Source: Andrena cerasifolii
Taxonomy: Eukaryota; Arthropoda; Insecta; Hymenoptera; Andrenidae
DNA length: 64,000 nucleotides
Assembly (NCBI RefSeq): GCF_050908995.1
Contig: NC_135123.1
Span: forward strand, 6,758,001-6,822,000
Direction: 5' to 3'
Shown: piece after piece, positions 18,011 through 28,257 of the stretch
Numbering within the stretch: the stretch's first letter is position 1
Layout: each line of letters begins with the position of its first letter
Translations under genes and position numbers: made by a program
The notes under the pieces: model-generated
Told to the model about the DNA's origin: nothing
What the model saw: the letters and a program-made list of their open reading frames with translations, nothing else
Databases searched by the model: none

Positions 18011-21000
18011 CTGAAACCAAGAGATTCGTTTGAACACACGACAGAGACGGATACTCCATAGTTATACTCGATTATATTCGATGCCAACACTCACCTGTAT
18101 TCCAGTACACGCTCAACAGAAGTCATTTGATTCTCCAGCTCGGCGCTCTGCCGCATTCCCCACTGTAATAACCCCAGTAAACCTATACTCTGCGTGATGG
18201 CCAGGCCAACGCTGCCGCCAAGCATAGAGCCAGCAGTATTGTCAAACAGCAGCAAGAAGCTGTACGTGACCAGGATGATATATACAACGCAGAAGATGTC
18301 CAGCCAGAAACTAAATGCCCTTGAGATTCCTATGAATAGGAACCACGCCGACGAGTGCAGGTCTTGGTGTTGATCGAACTCCTTTGTCAGGATTTCCCCG
18401 ACTTCGAACGCTCGTATGGTAGGCAACCCTTGCAAAGTCGCGCACAGATGGCCAAACACCGGGGATCGGGCTGTGGATCGTTTCCTATTAAAATTAAACG
18501 TCGGAAAGTCCCACCTCTCGCGGATCAGAAACGATAGAATCTACTTCCTCGCGCATCAAAAAGGAATATGAGGAAACTAATGGCATTGAAGAGAAGTACT
18601 CACTGATTCCTTCGAGGCGTTTGACGCTGCGACTAGTTTCCAAGTAGTAGACGCGAATGTAGAACAAAAGTACCCCGATAACCGCTGTGGGTATGAGCAG
18701 CCACGGGTTGGCTATTGCGACTACCACAATGATACCAAGAAGAGCTAGACCTATTTGTATGCAGTCTATTAGCGCAGTGGGCAGCAGCTCGTCTGTGGCG
18801 CCCATGTCCTTCGAGAACCTATTGAGGATACGTCCCGACATGTTTGTGTTGAAGAAACGCATCGTCGCGCGACTGATGCTCTGGAACATGCGATCGTGCA
18901 GTCGAACGGAAGCTTTCATGCAGGTCGTGAAGAAGGCGAATGAACGTGTCAGAGTGACCACTATCGTGAGCACGGTAATCACACTGTAAATGTACACGCA
19001 GTTATTCCGACTTATTGGACCCTGCCAGTTCTCCACCAAACCTTCTGGTGTTTCAGTCACCTTTAAACGAAAAGATCGAGGGGTTACGGTGGATCCCCAA
19101 AAGTTTCAGAAGGAACAAGACCGTGGGACCTGTACTTACGTATTTCTCTTCCATGTTCACCCACTGGGATATGAGGACATCACCACCACTGGCCAACGCT
19201 TGCGCTAAAACACATAGCATAAAAACTGTGATCACGACATACAAAGGTCCAGCTGCGCGGAAGTATCCTGTGTACACTGCACCGGAAAGCTTGCCTCTGG
19301 TGCGCGCCTCAGCCACCTAAAGGTTTCGTCATCGCATAGATTCGTGCAGTTTACGTTGAAGTCTGTACCTTATGGTCTATGGTATACCTACCTCCACGGG
19401 CTCTTGCGTCTCAGTAACAGTGCTCATGAATGAACTTAAGGACGTAATACTGGCGGCCCTGGAGTTGCTCCTGCTCGGAGGAGCAGAAGCCGATTTCGTC
19501 TCCTCCGCGGGCGGTTGGCTCTCCAACAGCCTTCCAAAATCTACTCCCATTGTAGCCAACTCGTCGTAAGCGCTGTAATACAAGGTTGTTGATAGGCGAT
19601 AAGTCCCCTGGCTAAGTAAATAGTCTGTGAATGAAAGATCTTTCGAGCGTACCCCTCGGCTTGGATTTCCCCATCTTTCAACACGATTATCCTGTCTACG
19701 TTTCTTAAATACTGTAATTGATGAGTGACGAGGATTCTAGTCTTCCCTCTCAAGTACTTCTCGATACATTCCTCGAACATGTGCTTGCCGACATGAACGT
19801 CGACGGCGCTCAGAGGATCATCCAGTAAGTACATGTCCGACTCGGAGTACACCGCTCTGGCCAGGTTGATCCTAGACAGTAGGTGAATCGTTCATGATTA
19901 TTATGACACGGAAAGAGCAAGCACTGACGATTATAATCACTGACCTAGCACGCTGGCCGCCCGACAAACTGATACCCCTTTCACCCACGATCGTTTTGTC
20001 GCCATATGGCAACAGGGTGAAGTCCCTCTTCAATTGGCACACTTTCGTCACGCGATCGTAACGGAACTGATCCATCTTCCTGCCGAATAGAATATTTTGC
20101 CTGACAGAGCCGGCGAACAGCCACGGTTCTTGGCTGGCGTACGCCAAGCTCGCATTTACCTGTAGAAGAGAACGATCACATTAGGACTATAGAATATTCG
20201 TAACAGGATAACGTAGTTGCGCGAAAGACAATGCAAACCTGTATGGAACCAGTCTGCAAGGGTAATTCCTTGAGTATCACATTAAGTAAACTACTTTTAC
20301 CCGCACCAACTTGGCCAACGACGGCGACCAGTTCGCCTGGCTTCACTTTAATGTTTATGTTCTTTAAAGTCTCTTCTTTATCGTAAGGCAGCCATTTTGC
20401 GCAAGCGTTTTTTAAGCTAAGTGGGCTGTCGTCTTTACAGTCATTCGTCTCGATTTTATCATACTTGACATCGTTCGTCTCCTTCGTTATGCTGTTGATA
20501 TCGGTCTTGTTGTTCTCGGCATCCATTGGTTTCACTTTCTCGTCTTTGTCCTTCTCTTTCATCTCGTCTATTTCCTCGTACAACATGAATCGTTGCAAAC
20601 GTTTTATAGAAACGAATGCCTCGGCCACTTGCGTTATCCCTGTAAGGTATGTCCTTCCGTTAACTCTTTAATCAATTCTCATGAATATACACCGGATCGA
20701 ATGGTACTTGCCAAGTGCGAAGTAGATAGTGATATTCTGGCATAGTATAATATAGTACGCCGATAACATATATACTTTCTCGGCGGTTATCTTGTGACCG
20801 TATAAAATATACGCTAATATGGTGAGGAACAGACACATCCTCGTGCTGAATATAATGAAAGACATGGTGACACCTCTGATTAAAGACGTGGCTCGGAGAA
20901 CATTGATTTCCCTCCTGCATCAAAAGAAAATACATTACGTATTTAATAACGTGCACCTGGAGGAATTCTAATCGCGTGATGAGAACTTTACTTTCTAGCT

Positions 21001-23929
21001 CTTTCGACTAGAGCGCTAAACGGTTTCTCCCATGTGTACATCTTAATTGCCTGAATGCCGCTAATGATTTCGTTTGTCAATCGAACCCTCTCGTCCGTTC
21101 TCATGGCAGTTTTCAGTCTGAATATCGAGGACTTCTTCCCCAAGTACCCTGCACAGTTTCAAAGTAGTTGTGACACAGACAGTTCCTTGTAACGTAACTC
21201 CTCTATTGTAACATACAGTTTTCGATACCTTGTAAGGGAATGAACATTAGAAGCGTCGTGACTCCAATGATAGCAGATATTTGCACCTCTTGGTACAGGA
21301 AATATATGATGATGATGGTCCCGAGCGGGCCAATCCACATGTAATGTAAAAACATAATTGCCATGTCGAATCTATTGACGTCGTTGGACAAGAGATTGAT
21401 CGCCTGCCCAACTGTTGTTTCGCCCAGAGCTGTTCTTGAGAGTCTCAGTGATTTCTTGTATATTAAGGAACAACATGCCACACGCATCTTCATCCCTATG
21501 TGGAGTATAGCCATCATGCTTGGATTGTAAACCAAAACATCCAGGACCGAGCATAATACTATACCAGCTGCATGTAAATAGGCATCTCCCTTCGATACTT
21601 CATCAGTGTTGAAGTATTTTAATAGTTTACCAAGGAATATTGGTTGCGCTACCCTGTATGTGGAAAATTGAAAAGTAAGCATGGGTATTTAACTGCAAGC
21701 CACAAGAACAGCATGCCCAAAATTCAACTACGTTCATTAGCACTGTCATCTAAATTAACATAGCATACACTACAGTCTAACTAGAAAATCCTACATGAAT
21801 ACTGAATAAAACGTAAAATATACGCCCAGCACTGTTAGATTTCTAAAATGTAAACGTTATAAGAATCAAGCTCTTGAGAAATCAAGTTGATAAGAATATT
21901 AGTAGATACAGGATACAAGGGGCTTAGGGACTTAACGATCTCGTCACGTCTTTATTTTCATGAACTTGCGAGTCGGAAGAATTGTGTGATCTGGGCAGTG
22001 ATACGTTATGTACTGGTACACGTGGAAATTTTATATGATCGTAGTAACGAATCAGAAGTCCAAGAAACTGGGGCTGTAGTGATCTGAACATGTAATAGAG
22101 AAACTTTAAGAACTTATACACGGTGCCTTAAGATCTTCCATTGCAATAGTAATCATTTATGACATAGAGAAACGCATCATACTCCTGTTACATACCTGAG
22201 TACAATCTCCCCAATAGCTAGAAATATTCCATACAGCCCTAACTTTAAGCCGAAACATCTTAGAAGAGCTTTCGTTAAACTGGGCCCCTTAACTTTCTTC
22301 TTCACATCATATTTGTTCCTACCACTATGTTCTTGTTCGCTAAGTAATTTGCGCTTTTCGTATGCTTGGCATTCCTTCACCCACGCACTCGCTAGCTTTG
22401 TACCCAATATGCTGCTTGTGTGCTCTTTGAGGGGCCTGCATAAATCGCTCAGTTCTAAGTCTTTCTTATAACCGACCGAAAACGTAGGCAGGACCCATCT
22501 ATTAACAGAAGTCAACAATGACGATTACCACATATAATTCAGTTACATTTATTTTTAGTAGCAGATATGTTATTTTAGTCATCAATTCTATGTACTATTA
22601 TCTTTGAATCACTGATTGCAACAAGTATTCCAAGGCAGAGCGCTTATCTCTTTTGTTAAGCATTTAGTATCAATGGTATTTGATCCAAGGTAACTGAAAA
22701 CTTCTACCCAGGACTACTAATCGATAACAATAAACAAATCAAAAAGTCCACTTATTTGTGGAGCAAAGGAGTTGAAGATAATTCCTACCTTGTTTGCACA
22801 AGGCTTATTTGTACACTAGCTTCTCAGCCTGTCTTTGCCAGGCATTACTCACTCTCCTATATAATAAAACGTCTAAGGAAACCACCATTTTTGTTGGAAA
22901 CCCCCCTAGAAACAATTTTCGCTGCAAAATACGAAATTTTACAACTTTTGGGTACCAGAAGGGTACCTGTAAAGCATACAGTGTAAGGCATTTCATATGG
23001 TCATATACATGACCTTGAATCAAAGAAATTTGTGGAGCATATTCACTCCTACGCAGCGCTTTTCCGTTTGCCTCCACGAGATCCCAAATAAAAGGCCATA
23101 AAAGTCATAAAAGGCGCATTTCGACTCTGTGTTAATGCGTTTGCGTTAGGGATGTTGATGATATATCGATGTATCGAATATACGATATTTTTGTCGCGAA
23201 CTATCGGTATTTCCGGTCGATATTTTTTAATCAGATATACCGGTAGTTCGATATTAAAATCTCAGTATCGCATCGATATATTTTTGCCATGACTCCACCC
23301 AGCGCTGTCCAGCATAGGGGCCCCTCACGCGCCCACTTTCCCTTCCAACCTTCCTTTCGAGCAGCGTGACTTGTCGTCAAGGAAACCTCGCGACGCTAAA
23401 AGCAGCCGTGACAGTTCCGAAGAGAAGGAAGCTCAGACGCCATGCGCGACGCCAAATTACTCAATAGACGTAATTAAAATAACATATAATTTGTATAAAT
23501 TCTACCCCAATAATTAAAAAAAAAACGATATATCGATATTTATTTTCGATATAGCGAAATGCGATATTGACATATTTGAAAAATGTCGATACCATATAGG
23601 TATATCGATACTTCTGAAAATACCAACATCCCTATGCAGAATCTGAACCTTGTAGGTTTCGAGAAGTACGAAAAAAAGCCTTTGGATAGATTTTGTTAAC
23701 AAACGAACATCCACCTTAAGCATCTTATTATATAGGATTATATAGGATGATAAGGGTATACTTTTATCCCACTGCCCATTTACCTTGATTTTACCTTGGT
23801 TCTGTGACAAGGAGAAAAAATGCTGAGAGTCATTGTATTTTGTACAACTTACATGAACGTTGCAGCACTAAGAGGATTTACCCCCTCCCGTGGATTCTTC
23901 TTTCTTTCGGCCTTTACTTTCCCATCCAT
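17091..23929 (-). CDS. ABCC4-like: ABCC4/MRP4-like ABC exporter, copy A (14 exons)
   Basis: Full-length ABC subfamily C exporter. Exons in gene order: 23853-23929, 22196-22498, 21229-21653, 20992-21148, 20712-20914, 20239-20639, 19945-20159, 19653-19871, 19392-19572, 19140-19316, 18604-19060, 18095-18470, 17314-18010, 17091-17234. All phases join, giving 4032 bases and 1343 residues, close to the roughly 1325 of vertebrate MRP4. Order: cytoplasmic start, TMD1, NBD1, linker, TMD2, NBD2, with no N-terminal TMD0. The start MDGKVKAERKKNPREGVNPL is the usual MRP4-type opening. MRP4 relatives use ATP to export organic anions, conjugates and cyclic nucleotides across the plasma membrane; the substrate here is unknown. 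One intron is GC-AG. Copy B lies upstream in the same direction. Confidence 0.93.
18095..19316 (-). CDS. ABCC4-like: ABCC copy A, exons 10-12 (TMD2)
   Basis: Exons 19140-19316, 18604-19060 and 18095-18470 encode residues of about 728-1064. They begin VAEARTRGKLSGAVYTGYF and continue through six hydrophobic segments. Conserved MRP4 landmarks are MSGRILNRFSKDMGATDELL, SRSVKRLEGI and TRSPVFGHLCATLQGLPTIR. The exon 12 acceptor is placed at 18471-18473 because only this site restores phase and gives the family sequence I-T-R-S-P-V-F. Confidence 0.9.
19392..19572 (-). CDS. ABCC4-like: ABCC copy A, exon 9 (linker between halves)
   Basis: This 181-base exon encodes GAYDELATMGVDFGRLLESQ, the usual C-terminal end of NBD1. 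A Ser/Thr-rich regulatory-type linker with several possible phosphorylation sites (SASAPPSRSNSRAASITSLS) and TETQEPVE follows. It ends in phase 0 before the TMD2 exons. Confidence 0.88.
19653..20639 (-). CDS. ABCC4-like: ABCC copy A, exons 6-8 (NBD1)
   Basis: Exons 20239-20639, 19945-20159 and 19653-19871 encode residues of about 389-667. A charged, Lys/Asp-rich insert (EMKEKDKDEKVKPMDAENNK) precedes the nucleotide-binding domain. Walker A is GQVGAGKSS (about 497-505), the Q-loop region is YASQEPWLF, the signature is LSGGQRAR (about 587) and Walker B is MYLLDDPLSAVD. The residue after the Walker B aspartate is Asp instead of catalytic Glu, as is normal for NBD1 of MRP-type pumps. Exon 7 and its flanking introns are almost identical to copy B. 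Confidence 0.92.
20712..22498 (-). CDS. ABCC4-like: ABCC copy A, exons 2-5 (TMD1)
   Basis: Exons 22196-22498, 21229-21653, 20992-21148 and 20712-20914 encode residues of about 26-388. Landmarks are VGYKKDLELSDLCRPLKEH, LRVAQPIFLGKLLKYF, the coupling-helix region ALGETTVGQAINLLSNDVNR, and TNEIISGIQAIKMYTWEKPF. The first helix region reads LHAAGIVLCSVLDVLVYNPS and differs clearly from copy B. Exon 5 ends at a GC donor (GCAAGT). An exon-like relic at 22041-22083 lies in the intron between exons 2 and 3. Confidence 0.9.
22041..22083 (-). pseudogene. Orphan or relic alternative 5' part of exon 3 (copy A)
   Basis: After an acceptor-like CATGTTCAG comes a stretch in the phase required by exon 2 that would read R-SLQPQFLGLLIRYY. 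It parallels the true exon 3 start R-VAQPIFLGKLLKYF. Similarity stops after 14 codons. The frame stays open for a while, but the available GT sites leave phase 0, which fits neither exon 3 nor exon 4. It may be a decayed duplicate or a rarely used alternative exon leading to truncation. Confidence 0.55.
22817..23746. other. 930-bp segment present only in copy A (intron 1)
   Basis: Copy B runs directly from TTATTTGTACA to TGATAAGGGTATAC, while copy A has about 930 bases in between. The segment contains a complete MITE at 23149-23632. No target duplication borders the whole segment, so a deletion in copy B is as likely as an insertion in A. Confidence 0.75.
23149..23632. mobile_element. MITE with GGGATGTTG ends and TA target site
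   Basis: The element starts GGGATGTTGATGATATATCG and ends with CAACATCCC, flanked by TA (23147-23148, 23633-23634). Subterminal regions are dense in ATCGATA repeats in both orientations. No coding capacity. A hAT assignment with a poorly kept 8-bp duplication is an alternative. Confidence 0.65.
23853..23929 (-). CDS. ABCC4-like: ABCC copy A, exon 1 with start codon
   Basis: ATG at 23929-23927 opens MDGKVKAERKKNPREGVNPL followed by SAATF, then the donor GTAAGT after two bases of an Ile codon. The next exon supplies the A and continues W-V-L-P-T-F, the conserved N-terminal motif of MRP4-type pumps. This start is chosen because no upstream in-frame extension is needed and the same ATG is kept in copy B. 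Confidence 0.88.
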
Positions 23930-24190
23930 GATAATTTTGCATTTATGCACTTATCTTTCCTGTAAAATTTTATTTAAACCTAACGTGATGCCTCGCAGCG
24001 ATGATGTAATCATGATTATTAAACTTCAGACAATCTGACGAACAAATACGTAAATGCACATAAAATTCAAACGAATAATATTGAAAACAAAATGAGGAAA
24101 TACAAATATCATTATTTGATATATCTTGCAATACACAGTTCGACAAATATTAACATTTTTCGGACTTGTAACATTCAATAGCCATTTCTT

Positions 24191-24810
24191 ATAGGTTTGC
24201 GTGCGCTAAAAACGAGTCTGCAAACCGTTTGTCGCCATCACCCTCACTTTTTGAGAATTTCGATTTTGAAAAAAGCTGCAAATTTTCAACTGTGAACATC
24301 TTTTGTGTCGAAATAGTAATAGTTATTCGGTTGCTAGTTCCGTCAAATTATTCTATGGGCGCATCGCTGTCTTCGATGGTTCATTGCGACGTTAATTTTA
24401 AACATACCATCCTAGGAAAAACCTTATTTTGTAGACAGTAGGCTATAAAATGGTCATATTTATTTCGAATTTAAAAACCTATGATCTTGCAGGCAAAATT
24501 GGCAAAATAAGTATTTGCTTATATTTTTCGATGTTACAAAAATGTTTTTTCGAGTGATCGAGTTTCACGTGGGATGACCTTTCTGCTATGTTAGGCTTAG
24601 TCATTCCAAAAATAAAAACACATAGTACCTACTATACGTATTGTATTGGAAATATTGAAAACATCATAAATGTTTGCAATTTCATCTCGAATTTCGGTCG
24701 AGAGAAAACTCCTGACCGCTCGTCGCTCACCAGTTTCGGTCGATCGGTCGTCTCACTGACCGCGACCGCGACCATAACCGAAATTATATCGATCCCGACT
24801 CCCTGCTTTT
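24191..24810. other. Spacer between the duplicated units
   Basis: About 620 bases not shared by the units. It lies 5' of ABCC copy A and 3' of copy B, so it may hold copy A's own distal promoter. Nothing else is recognised. Confidence 0.45.
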
Positions 24811-25648
24811 CGTCGATGATGTAGTAACAATAGTATATACGTACCAAAAAACAAGGGCCTGTTTCTGTTCGAAGCAGAGACCTGTTGTTCGTGAATGCCG
24901 ATAAATAAGCAATAAGACTATTGCAGAAACCTTCGGGTTGTTACTGTATTTCTTCGCTGAAACCACTGCTGTTTTTATTTTCTAACCATATGGGAATATC
25001 GTTAAGAGACTATAGGCACTTGCAGGCCTAAGTTTGGGACACCATTCAAAAATAGACGTACGGTTTAAACAAATAATTCTCTCCACCTATATTTCGCACT
25101 TGTACTTACATTACAGAGGCACTTGCACGTAAAGCCACTACCTTCGCCGAATAGTACAATATACGCTTAGTCGTTCGACGAACAAGAATAGTAGCGCGTT
25201 ATAAAGAAATAGGTAGGAAGGACTTGCAGTTTTGTTCGGCACATCACAAAGTGGCTGCGTTTAGTTTAATTGCACCGAATAACGACACGATTGTCGTCAG
25301 TAAATATTCGCGTTTTGAATTTGCGATACGATGGCAATTACATCGTAGCGGTGACCTTGATGAACGCTGAATCTCTACGGTTCTTCTTTCGACAATTACA
25401 TACAGTAGGTATAATCCAGTTACGCATAACTTCAGGGTTTCGATAAAAAAAGGACGAACTGTTTCATAATACATGTATCGCTGAACGTATATTCTATCTT
25501 CTATCGCGCATATTCTATCTTAGAAAGTAAAGTCACACGCCTCCGTCTCGACAAGCACAGCATTTGTACTTGGCTAGCACCATCGTCAGGGCGAAAGAAA
25601 ACGAATGTTCCATGTAAACTTCTTCGGAGACAGAGGTAGAGAGAAAGA

Positions 25649-25663
25649 GGGGGGGGGGGGGGG
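25649..25663. repeat. 15-bp G run (poly-C in ABCC copy B mRNA)
   Basis: Same position and length as the tract at 16710-16724 in copy A. Confidence 0.8.
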
Positions 25664-26030
25664 AGAATGTGCTATGCTTTGTAACATGTACAGCAACGAT
25701 GATACACCGCGAGTGTTTAAGTACATACATCATTGGTCTCGTGTAACGGCCCTGTTTTCCGCTGTAAAAGGACAGCAAGCTGTTTACAATAAAAGTTTTA
25801 TGCAATAATACTGTATCCAGGAACGCGACTGTATCGGCCATAGAGGAATTCCAAAAACAGTGGATCATGATATCGTTTCGCCCCAAAGATCCTAGCAGTC
25901 GGTCACAGCACCGTGTGGAAAGTTGCTTCGGTAACTAAAGGATTCTCAGAGGGGCATATTCGTACAAAAAGTCTATCCATTAAAGACATCAAGTATAGCA
26001 TCAATTAATATAATAACGGCCCAGACATTA

Positions 26031-28257
26031 TCAAAGGGCAGTCGTAGTACGATTCTGGTAACTCTCCCTTGCTACTTCCTTCAAGGCTTCGGCCATTGCT
26101 GGCCCAGTTTCGTTCACCATGCTACTTAACGCCCCCGTGGTGTTTTGCAGCAATACGTAAGGAGCGTCAAACTCCTGCGATCGGGAAAATGTCGATTAAT
26201 TTGCATGATACACTAATTCATCGTGACGCAGTGAGATGGAAAAATGGACTTACCACGGCGTTGCCGGCGTCCATCAGCAGGATACGATCGCTGTCCATGA
26301 CGGTGTTAAGTCGATGCGCGATAGTCAGCACCGTGCACTTCTCGAATTTCCTGCGAATCGTCAACTGAATGAGTTCGTCTGTTCGTGGGTCGACGTTCGC
26401 CGTGGCCTCGTCGAGCACCAGGATAGGGTTGTTCTTGACGATGGCGCGCGCCAGACAGACCAGCTGCCGTTGCCCTACGCTCAGATTCGAGCCTCCTTCG
26501 TTGATGTGAGCCTCCAGACCCATCTCCTTCAGTTCAACTTCCTCCAGCGCCTGCCACAGCACGTTGTCGTCGTAACTGTCGAATGGGTCCAGATTCTGTC
26601 TCAACGAACCCGAGAACAGGAACGGTTCCTGGGGGATTATGCTAATCTTGGATCTTAAGTCGTGGAGGCCAATCTCAGTGCTATTCACGCCATCTATTTC
26701 GATAGCGCCCTCGAGGTTTGCCAAACGGAAGAGAGCAGAGATCAGGGACGATTTTCCAGCACCTGTTCTTCCCACGATTCCAACCTTCTCGTGAGGGTAA
26801 ATTACGAAGTTCAGATTCCTGAGTACTGGTGGCTCCGCAGGGTCGTATCTCATCATCACGTTTTTGAATTCGACCCTCCCCTCTTCTGGCCAGCTTTCCC
26901 TGGGCTTCTTTTCCGGCGTACTTTCCAGCGGTGGTTCGCTCTCCACACGGCTGAAACCAAGAGATTCGTTTGAACACATGACAGAGACGGATACTCCATA
27001 ATTATACTCGATTAGATTCGATGCCAACGCTCACCTGTATTCCAGTACACGCTCAACAGAAGTCATTTGATTCTCCAGCTCGGCGCTCTGCCGCATTCCC
27101 CACTGGAACATCCCCGTTAAACCAATACTCTGCGTGATGGCCAGGCCAACGCTGCCGCCAAGCATAGAGCCAGCAGTATTGTCAAACAGCAGCAAGAAGC
27201 TGTACGTGACCAAGATTATATATACGACGCAGAAGATGTCCAGCCAGAAGCCAAATGCCCTTGAGGTTCCTATGAATAGGAACCACGCTGACGAGTGCAG
27301 GTCTTGGTGTTGATCGAACTCCTTCGTCAGGATTTCCCCGGCTTCGAACGCTCGTATGGTAGGCAACCCTTGCAAAGTCGCGCTCAGATGGCCAAACACC
27401 GGGGATCGGGCTGTGGATCGTTTCCCATTAAAATCGATCGTCCGAAAGTCCCACCTCTCGCGCATCAGAAACGACAGAATGTACTTCCTCGCGTTTCAAA
27501 TAGGAATATGAGGAAACTAATGGCATTGAAGAGAAGTACTCACTGATTCCTTCGAGGCGTTTGACGCTGCGACTAGTTTCCAGGTAGTAGACGCGAATGT
27601 AGAAGAAAAGTACCCCGATAACCGCTGTGGGTATGAGCAGCCACGGGTTGGCTATTGCGACTACCACAATGATACCAAGAAGAGTTAGACCTATTTGTAT
27701 GCAGTCGATTAGCGCAGCGGGCAGCAGCTCGTCTGTGGCGCCCATGTCCTTCGAGAACCTATTGAGGATACGTCCCGACATGTTCGTGTTGAAGAAAAGC
27801 ATCGTCGCGCGACTGATGCTTCGGAACATGCGATCGTGCAGTCGAACGGAAGCTTTCATACAGGTCGTGAAGAAGGCGAATGAACGTGTCAGAGTGACCA
27901 CTATCGTGAGAACGGTAATCACACTGTAAATGTACACGCAGACATTCCGACTTATTGGACCCTGCCAGTCCACCACCAAACCATCTTGTGTTTCAGTCAC
28001 CTTTAAAGGAACAGATCAAACGGTTACAATGGACTCCCAAACACTTTCAGAAGGAATAAGACCGCGAAACCTGTACTTACGTATTTCTCTTCCATGTTCA
28101 CCCACTGGGATATGAAGAAATCACCGCCACTAGCCAACCCTTGCGCCAAAACGCACAGTAGAAAAACTGTGATCGCGACACACAATGGTCCAGCCGCGCG
28201 GAAGTACCCTGAGTACACTGCACCGGAAAGCTTGCCTCTGCTGCGCGCCTCAGCCAC
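26031..28257 (-). CDS. ABCC4-like: ABCC copy B, exons 10-14 (TMD2 and NBD2)
   Basis: Exon 10 differs at many sites (GGDFFISQW against GGDVLISQW, SGYF against TGYF). Exon 11 differs at its start (TQDGLVVDWQ against TPEGLVENWQ). Exons 12-14 are close to copy A. The NBD2 motifs LSVGQRQ and ILVLDEATANVD are intact. Confidence 0.9.

Larger units (their letters stand above)
15512..24190. repeat. Tandem segmental duplication, unit A
   Basis: Homology with unit B starts near CGTCGACGATGTAGTAACGA (15512) and extends to about 24190, past the first exon of the ABCC gene. Relative to unit B it has about 370 extra bases at 15929-16298 and about 930 extra bases at 22817-23746. Inside the gene the two units align with a constant offset of 8940-8941. 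Confidence 0.9.

Noticed and set aside
17296..18033. Plus-strand frames of 140 and 103 residues opposite ABCC exon 13
   Set aside because: Shadows of the minus-strand coding exon; the same shadows recur in copy B.
18463..18486. Acceptor TTTTAATAG as start of ABCC exon 12
   Set aside because: It would break the reading phase; the acceptor at 18471-18473 restores phase and gives the conserved T-R-S-P-V-F.
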